NCBI GenBank assembly: GCA_035500775.1
Contig: DATJWY010000233.1
Coordinates: forward strand, 1-10,030
Source of the DNA: DATJWY01 sp035500775
GTDB taxonomy: Bacteria > Pseudomonadota > Alphaproteobacteria > Acetobacterales > Acetobacteraceae
Direction: 5' to 3'
DNA: 10,030 nt
The position numbers and the translations under genes were made by a program. The notes beneath the pieces are model-generated. The model did not search any database, was not told where the DNA came from, and saw only the letters and a program-made list of their open reading frames with translations. Positions within the stretch are counted from its first letter, which is position 1, and each line of letters opens with the position of its first letter. Below, piece by piece: positions 6,092-10,030 of the stretch.

Positions 6092-7102
6092 TCAGGCCTG
6101 GTGCCGCACCCCCGGAAAGGGCGGCAGCGCCGCCAGCACCGCCGGAACGGCGATCCTCGCCATGCCCGCGCCGCAAGCGGGCAAGATCGGCACGATGGTG
6201 CGGCTATGGCTGAGCGGCGGCGTCGCGCCGAACAGGCCGAAGGCGGGCCGGCCCACCGCCGCCGCGAGGTTCAGCATGCCGGTATCGTTGCCGACATAGA
6301 AATCGGCGGCGGAAAGCAGCGCCGCCACCGCGTCGAGGCGCCAGCCGAGCACCGGCACCGCCCGCGCCGCCTCCGCGCCGAGCGCCGCGCGAATGGCCTC
6401 CGCCAGCCCCGCCTCGGCGGGACCGCCGACCAGCGCCACGCCCGGCCAGCCCTGCCGCAACAGCGCCGCCGCGAGGGCAGCGAACCGCTCCGCCCCCCAT
6501 TGCTTGCTGGGCTCCGAGCTGCCGATGCCGAAGGCCGGGAACGGCCCGGGCAGGGCCAGCCGCTCCAACGCCGCCGCCCGCGTCGCGGCATCGACGGCAA
6601 GACACGGCTCCGCCTCCCCGGGAGGCAGACCCAGCGCGGCGAGGAAGGCAGTCGCCTGCTCCAGCGGATGCACCCCCCGCGTCGCCGGGGGCAGGAAAGG
6701 CTGGCGGTTGAGCAGCCAGCGCTGCCCGCCCACGCCATAGCCGAACCGGCGGGGAATGCCGGCGGCGCGCAGGGCGAAGGCGAGGCTGTCGCTATGATGC
6801 AGCAGCACCACGCTGTCGAAACGCCGCGCCCGCAGCGCACCGATCAGGCGCAGCATGCCGAGCGGCCCGTCATGCCGGCCGCGCCGCCCCTCCGGGTTGC
6901 GGTCCATCCAGAGCACGTCCCCCACCGCCCCGTCGCCAGCGAAGAGCTGGTCCGCGCCGGAACGCGGCTTGGCGACGAGCGTGACCCGGCCGCCCGCGGC
7001 CGCGGCCGCGAGGGCGCGGATATGCGGCAAGTGCCAGATCATGTCCCCGATCCCCGGGAGCGGCTGCACCACCGCGAGCTTGCCGAACGAGGCCGGACCC
7101 AA
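6092..7102 (-). CDS. Glycosyltransferase family 9 (LPS heptosyltransferase-like)
   Basis: This 336-residue protein has the GT9 / ADP-heptose transferase layout of two Rossmann-like domains. The N-terminal domain starts KLAVVQPLPGIGDMIWHLP with the GIGD loop at 17-20. The C-terminal domain has FGIGSSEPSKQW (191-202), then DFYVGNDTGMLNLAAAVG (267-284) and FGLFGATPPL (288-297), the nucleotide-sugar binding part. In classical heptosyltransferases the segment after DTG usually contains a histidine (HLAAA); here it is asparagine (NLAAA), so the donor may not be ADP-heptose. It probably acts at the cytoplasmic face of the inner membrane, adding a sugar to lipid A-core or another surface glycan. The chosen TTG start at 7102 has a GGAGAG ribosome binding site with 4-nt spacing. 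The frame is open upstream to a TTG at 7174 and a GTG at 7135, but neither has a ribosome binding site, and that extension would run through an inverted repeat. Divergent from the O-antigen ligase gene. Confidence 0.88.
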   Translation of the reverse strand: MGPASFGKLAVVQPLPGIGDMIWHLPHIRALAAAAAGGRVTLVAKPRSGADQLFAGDGAVGDVLWMDRNPEGRRGRHDGPLGMLRLIGALRARRFDSVVLLHHSDSLAFALRAAGIPRRFGYGVGGQRWLLNRQPFLPPATRGVHPLEQATAFLAALGLPPGEAEPCLAVDAATRAAALERLALPGPFPAFGIGSSEPSKQWGAERFAALAAALLRQGWPGVALVGGPAEAGLAEAIRAALGAEAARAVPVLGWRLDAVAALLSAADFYVGNDTGMLNLAAAVGRPAFGLFGATPPLSHSRTIVPILPACGAGMARIAVPAVLAALPPFPGVRHQA

Positions 7103-7106
7103 GACA

Positions 7107-7112
7107 CTCTCC
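7107..7112 (-). promoter_or_regulatory. Ribosome binding site deciding the GT9 start
   Basis: Read on the minus strand, GGAGAG lies 4 nt before TTG at 7102. It is the only good ribosome binding site in the open stretch up to 7174 and so favours the shorter protein. Confidence 0.6.
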
Positions 7113-7118
7113 GCCAGA

Positions 7119-7162
7119 GCGGTATCAGCCGGCACCGGAATCGGTTCGGCTGATAAAACCGC
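7119..7162. repeat. Large inverted repeat in the GT9 leader
   Basis: TATCAGCCG (7123-7131) and CGGCTGATA (7147-7155) are perfect 9-bp arms. Inside them ACCG/CGGT form a further 4-bp stem with a GAAT loop, and outside GCGGT (7119-7123) can pair with ACCGC (7158-7162) across a small bulge. In all about 17 bp can pair. On the GT9 mRNA the structure ends 6 nt before the ribosome binding site, so it could control translation. As DNA it could be an operator for the divergent promoters. Confidence 0.6.
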
Positions 7163-7177
7163 TCGCCAAAACAAAGG

Positions 7178-7228
7178 CCAGGACGGTTCCGCAGGGCGGT
7201 GATGACGCCCTCGGTGGAACCGCCCTGG
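7178..7228. repeat. 51-bp imperfect inverted repeat in the divergent LPS intergenic region
   Basis: The arms CCAGG-A-CGGTTCC (7178-7190) and GGAACCG-C-CCTGG (7216-7228) pair over 12 bp with one mismatch; after a small internal loop AGGGCG (7193-7198) pairs with CGCCCT (7206-7211) around a 7-nt loop. About 18 bp pair in total. It is preceded by AAAGG, so the left edge reads AAAGGCCAGG, the same as the left edge of the repeat elements at 2654 and 9804; it may be a divergent member of that family or an independent regulatory hairpin. Confidence 0.6.
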
Positions 7229-7245
7229 ATGTGAGAAATCGTAAC

Positions 7246-7259
7246 GCGGTTTTCACCGC
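7246..7259. other. Small hairpin GCGGT-TTTC-ACCGC
   Basis: Perfect 5-bp arms around a TTTC loop, about 85 bp before the O-antigen ligase start and 17 bp after the larger inverted repeat. It repeats the GCGGT/ACCGC words seen in the hairpin at 7119-7162. Could be part of the same control region; short enough to be chance. Confidence 0.3.
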
Positions 7260-7344
7260 CGCGCGAGCCGGACCCACTTCGAGTTGTCAGGCCGCTCCGG
7301 CGGTGGCAGGAACGAGACGTACCGCGAACCAATCCTGGGGCGAA

Positions 7345-8625
7345 GTGATCTCCGTTTCCTTACCGAACCAAGCGCCCCCCGGCTGGCCGGAGCGCGTCGC
7401 CCTCGTGGCCACCCTGCTCACCCCGCTCTTCCTGATGCACGGCCATGCCCTGGCCGACGCAACGATCACGATCACCGATCTCTGCTTCCTGTTCGCCTCG
7501 GCCCGGCGCCGCGCCTGGGGCTGGCTCGGCGAGAGCTGGACGCGGCTCGGCCTCGCCTGGTGGGGCTGGGTGCTGATCTGCTCGCTTCCCATCCCGGGCC
7601 TCGGCCTCGGCGAGGGCAAGATTCCCTCGACGCTGCAGGCGCTCGCCGCCCTGCGCTTCATCATCTTCCTGCCGGCGCTGCGGCACATGGTGCTGCGCGA
7701 GGCCGCGCCGCGACGCTGGCTCGCCGGCGTGCTCGCCGCCTGCACCGCCTACATCACCACGCAGGTGCTGATCCAGGGCGCGCTCGGGCACAATCTCTAC
7801 GGCGACCGCCCCGGCACCGCAGGCGAGCTTGGCGGCCCGTTCGACAAACCGCGCGCCGGCCCGCCGCTCGCCCGGCTGATCCCGCCCGTGCTGGTGCCGC
7901 CGGTGCAGGCCCTGCTCAGCCGCCGGCGCCTCCTCACCCGCCTCGGCGGGCTGGCGCTGCTGCTCGTGCCGGTGGCGGCGATGGTGCTGATCGGCCAGCG
8001 CATGCCGCTGGTGCTGACCGGGTTCGGCCTGCTGATCGCCGCCCTGCTGCTGCCGCGCCTGCGCCCGGCGGTGCTGATCGCCTGCGTCGCCGCGCTCGGC
8101 CTCGTCGCCGCCACCGTGGTGGTGCGCCCGAGCGCCTATCACCGGCTGGTCGTGCAGTTCTCCAGCCAGTTGGAGCATTTCGCCGTCTCCCCCTACGGAC
8201 TGATCTACACCCGCGCCGGCGAGATCACGGCGCAGCACCCGCTGACCGGGCGCGGCTTCGACGGGTTCCGCAGCGGCTGCCGCATGCCGCGCTATTTCCG
8301 GCCGTCGCTCGATGGCTCGCTGCCGGATGGCGGCGGCACCGCGTTCTGCACCGAGCATCCGCATAATTTCTACGCCCAGGCGGCAACGGATGGCGGGTTG
8401 CCGGGGCTCGCGCTGTTCTGCGCCCTCGCGCTCGCCTGGCTGGCGCCGCTCTGGCGCGGGCTGTGGCGGACGCCGGACCCGCGCCGGGTCGGGCTGTTCG
8501 CCAGCGCGGTGATCCAGCTCTGGCCGCTCGCCTCCACCAGCGGCTTCACCTCCATGCCGATGGGCGGATGGTTCTTCCTGCTGCTCGGCTGGGGGCTGGC
8601 AGAGGCGCCGGCCACGCGGCGGTGA
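7345..8625 (+). CDS. O-antigen ligase family membrane protein (Wzy_C / WaaL-like)
   Basis: This roughly 426-residue protein is strongly hydrophobic, with about nine or ten predicted membrane segments. Its large periplasmic loop (about 250-345) contains HPLTGRGFDGFR (298-309) and ends in HPHNFYAQAATDGGLPGL (338-355), the typical signature of O-antigen ligases and polymerases. Such enzymes move a polymer from undecaprenyl diphosphate to lipid A-core, or polymerise repeat units, on the periplasmic side of the inner membrane; the sequence alone does not decide between ligase and polymerase. Two cysteines in the loop (about 312 and 335) could form a disulfide. The start is uncertain: GTG at 7345 has a weak GGGGCGAA upstream and places the first helix near the N-terminus, as expected; the frame is open back to a GTG at 7231, which would add 38 residues with no helix. 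The next gene overlaps it by 4 bp (GTGA), so the two are cotranscribed. Confidence 0.88.
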   Translation: MISVSLPNQAPPGWPERVALVATLLTPLFLMHGHALADATITITDLCFLFASARRRAWGWLGESWTRLGLAWWGWVLICSLPIPGLGLGEGKIPSTLQALAALRFIIFLPALRHMVLREAAPRRWLAGVLAACTAYITTQVLIQGALGHNLYGDRPGTAGELGGPFDKPRAGPPLARLIPPVLVPPVQALLSRRRLLTRLGGLALLLVPVAAMVLIGQRMPLVLTGFGLLIAALLLPRLRPAVLIACVAALGLVAATVVVRPSAYHRLVVQFSSQLEHFAVSPYGLIYTRAGEITAQHPLTGRGFDGFRSGCRMPRYFRPSLDGSLPDGGGTAFCTEHPHNFYAQAATDGGLPGLALFCALALAWLAPLWRGLWRTPDPRRVGLFASAVIQLWPLASTSGFTSMPMGGWFFLLLGWGLAEAPATRR

Positions 8626-9770
8626 CGCCGGAGGCGGCCGCCCCACCCCGCGTCGCCATCGTGCTGCCGCCGGGCGAGGGGTTCGGCCCCGACGCGGTGG
8701 GCGCCATCGGCCTGCTCGTGCACCGGCTGGCCGTCGCCGGTTCGGGGCGGTTCGCCCCGGTCGTGGTCGGCGCGCCGCAATCCCGGCCGGTCTTCGCCGA
8801 TGTCCCGTTCCACCCGGCACCGCTGCCGCGCTTCCTGCCTCTACCCTGGCGGCAGCGTTACACGATCGGGGTCGCGCGCGCCCTCGCGGCGCTGCGCCCG
8901 GCGCTGATCGAGGTGCATAACCGGCCCGATCTGGCCCTCGCCCTCGCCCGTCGCCTGCCGCGCGTGCCGGTGACACTCACGCTGCACAACGACCCGCAGG
9001 GCATGCGCGGCCTTGCCGCACCAGCGGCGCGGGCCCGGCTGCTGGCGCGGCTGGCACGGGTGGTTGCGGTCTCCGCCTGGGTCGCCGGGCGGCTCACCGA
9101 GGGAGTGCCGCCGGAAACGATCGCCGCCACGCCGCCTTCGGTGCTGCCGAACTGCCTGGACCTCGCCGCCTTGCCGCTCCCCCTACCCGCCGGGGCGCGC
9201 GAGAAGCTGATCCTGTTCGCCGGCCGTTTGGTGGCCGACAAGGGCGCCGACAGCTTCGTCCAGGCCTGCGCCGCCGCCCTGCCGCGCCTGCCCGGCTGGC
9301 GGGCGGAGATGATCGGCGCCGACCGCTCCCGGCCGGAAAGCCCGGAAACCCCCTTCATCCGCGCCCTGCGCCCGCGCGCCGCCGAGGCCGGCATCGCCCT
9401 GCCCGGCTACCGGCCGCACGCGGCGGTGCTGGAGGCGATGGCGCGCGCCGCCATCGTGGTCGTGCCGAGCCGGTGGGCCGAGCCGTTCGGCCTCACCGCG
9501 CTGGAGGCGCTCGCCTGCGGCGCGGCGCTTGTCTGCTCCCGGCGCGGCGGGCTGCCGGAGATCGCCGGGGACGCGGCCGTGTATGTGGACCCCGAACAGC
9601 CGGACGCGATGGCAACCGCGCTCGCGGCCCTGGCAACGAACGAGGCACGGCGGGCAACGCTGACCGCTCGCGGAATGGCGCGGGCGCGTCGCTTCGACGT
9701 CGGCCCGGCGGCGGCGGCGCTGGAGCGCCTGCGGGAGAGGGTTGTCGGGGCCTTATGTGGGCCGAGATAA
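8622..9770 (+). CDS. Glycosyltransferase family 4 protein
   Basis: This 382-residue protein is a GT-B fold retaining glycosyltransferase. The N-terminal domain opens with a beta strand, VAIVLPPGEGFGPDAVGAIG (11-30), where acceptor-side loops lie in this family. The C-terminal domain has LFAGRLVADKGAD (198-210), with the conserved AGR and K contacting donor phosphates, VVVPSRWAEPFG near 279-290, and the E-x7-E pair at 287 and 295 (EPFGLTALE), followed by ACGAALVCSRRGGLPEI. The donor and acceptor sugars cannot be read from sequence; the neighbours (GT9 and O-antigen ligase-like genes) point to LPS core or O-chain assembly in the cytoplasm. The GTG at 8622 overlaps the stop of the ligase gene (GTGA), the usual sign of translational coupling. 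The frame is open further upstream, but that part lies inside the ligase gene. Stop TAA at 9768-9770. Confidence 0.92.
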   Translation: MTPEAAAPPRVAIVLPPGEGFGPDAVGAIGLLVHRLAVAGSGRFAPVVVGAPQSRPVFADVPFHPAPLPRFLPLPWRQRYTIGVARALAALRPALIEVHNRPDLALALARRLPRVPVTLTLHNDPQGMRGLAAPAARARLLARLARVVAVSAWVAGRLTEGVPPETIAATPPSVLPNCLDLAALPLPLPAGAREKLILFAGRLVADKGADSFVQACAAALPRLPGWRAEMIGADRSRPESPETPFIRALRPRAAEAGIALPGYRPHAAVLEAMARAAIVVVPSRWAEPFGLTALEALACGAALVCSRRGGLPEIAGDAAVYVDPEQPDAMATALAALATNEARRATLTARGMARARRFDVGPAAAALERLRERVVGALCGPR

Positions 9771-9804
9771 TACCAACCTCCGTAAGCCTTGACCGATCGA
9801 GAAA

Positions 9805-9976
9805 AAGGCCAGGGCTCCGCCCTGGACCCGCTGGGGGCAGCGCCCCCAGACCCGCACAAATTTGGAATCACTAATGAAAAGGGGTCTGGGGCCATTGGCC
9901 CCAGTGGGGTCCAGGGCTGGCTGCCGATACAACCAAGAAAAAATAACGGATTTCAAAGGCTTCGCCTTTGACGGGG
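9805..9976. repeat. Hairpin-rich intergenic element, rearranged relative of the one at 2655-2776 (copy 2)
   Basis: It begins AAGGCCAGGGCTCCGCCC like the first copy. Stems in order: CCAGGGC/GCCCTGG with the same TCC loop (9809-9825), CTGGGGGC/GCCCCCAG (9831-9849), CTGGGGCC/GGCCCCAG (9886-9904, same arms as the second stem of copy 1), and TCAAAGGC/GCCTTTGA (9953-9971) followed by CGGGG as in copy 1. The terminal GGGGTCCAGGGC appears before, not after, the AAAGGC stem, and its outer half is lost, so modules are shuffled. It lies 34 bp after the stop of the GT4 gene and could serve as its terminator region. Confidence 0.7.
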
Positions 9977-10030
9977 TAATCGGGGCAAAACCCGGGCACG
10001 CAAGTGCAGCATAACCACGGTTTCGCAACG
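9977..10030. other. Non-coding right edge with two short hairpins
   Basis: CGGG/CCCG (9981-9994, 6-nt loop) is followed by GCAC-GCAA-GTGC (9996-10007), whose loop has the GNRA form. No gene start is visible before the window ends. Too short to interpret. Confidence 0.25.

Noticed and set aside
5050..6213. Open frame on the plus strand crossing cysD, the intergenic region and the GT9 end
   Set aside because: It is antisense to CysD, crosses the 3' hairpin and has no family features.
7103..7174. Longer GT9 protein beginning at TTG 7174 or GTG 7135
   Set aside because: No ribosome binding site is seen at either, and the added residues would be encoded by a perfect inverted repeat; TTG 7102 has GGAGAG at good spacing.
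7360..8976. 538-codon open frame on the minus strand opposite the O-antigen ligase and GT4 genes
   Set aside because: It is extremely rich in R, A, G and Q and lies antisense to two genes with clear motifs.
9753..10028. 91-codon open frame on the minus strand at the right edge
   Set aside because: It is read through the hairpin repeat element and has no family resemblance.
1..10030. CRISPR arrays, tRNA or rRNA genes, insertion sequences with transposase, toxin-antitoxin or defence genes
   Set aside because: No regularly spaced repeats, no cloverleaf-like sequence and no transposase or defence-type protein motifs were found. The only repeat-like material is the intergenic hairpin elements.

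Overview
This is a very GC-rich chromosomal window with dense coding and little intergenic space. It reads as an alphaproteobacterium, most likely from the Acetobacteraceae / Rhodospirillales side. That placement is inferred from the base composition, the fused CysN-CysC enzyme, the style of the LPS genes and the GC-rich multi-hairpin intergenic repeats; no rRNA or marker gene is present to prove it. Nine protein genes can be supported. Seven lie on the minus strand (1-7102) and two on the plus strand (7345-9770).

Region 1-2558 (minus strand, transcribed right to left) holds a flavin reductase-domain protein, a small four-helix membrane protein of unknown function, a PaiB-type FMN-binding regulator or oxidoreductase, and the N-terminal 281 residues of a YhaO/SbcD-like DNA-repair metallophosphoesterase that runs off the left edge. 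The flavin reductase and PaiB both belong to the FMN-binding split-barrel superfamily. A 22-bp near-perfect tandem repeat sits directly upstream of the paiB-like gene and is a candidate operator.

Region 2559-2794 contains a 122-bp element with 27-bp imperfect terminal inverted repeats made of stacked GC hairpins. A rearranged relative lies at 9805-9976, beyond the last gene.

Region 2795-5652 (minus strand) is a sulfate-activation operon. CysD (sulfate adenylyltransferase small subunit) is followed by a CysN-CysC fusion (large GTPase subunit plus APS kinase); the two genes share one base. Together they turn sulfate into APS and then PAPS. The roughly 440 bp upstream of cysD has no convincing gene. 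It holds a weak promoter candidate overlapping a CTAG-containing inverted repeat and, at its far end, a perfect hairpin just after the next gene.

Region 6092-9770 is a lipopolysaccharide or surface-polysaccharide locus. A family 9 (heptosyltransferase-like) glycosyltransferase on the minus strand diverges from an O-antigen-ligase-type membrane protein and a family 4 glycosyltransferase on the plus strand, which overlap by 4 bp. The divergent gap (7103-7344) carries two large inverted repeats and a small hairpin; one of them abuts the ribosome binding site of the glycosyltransferase. Nothing in the window is clearly a new defence or mobile system. The most unusual signals are the structured non-coding stretches.
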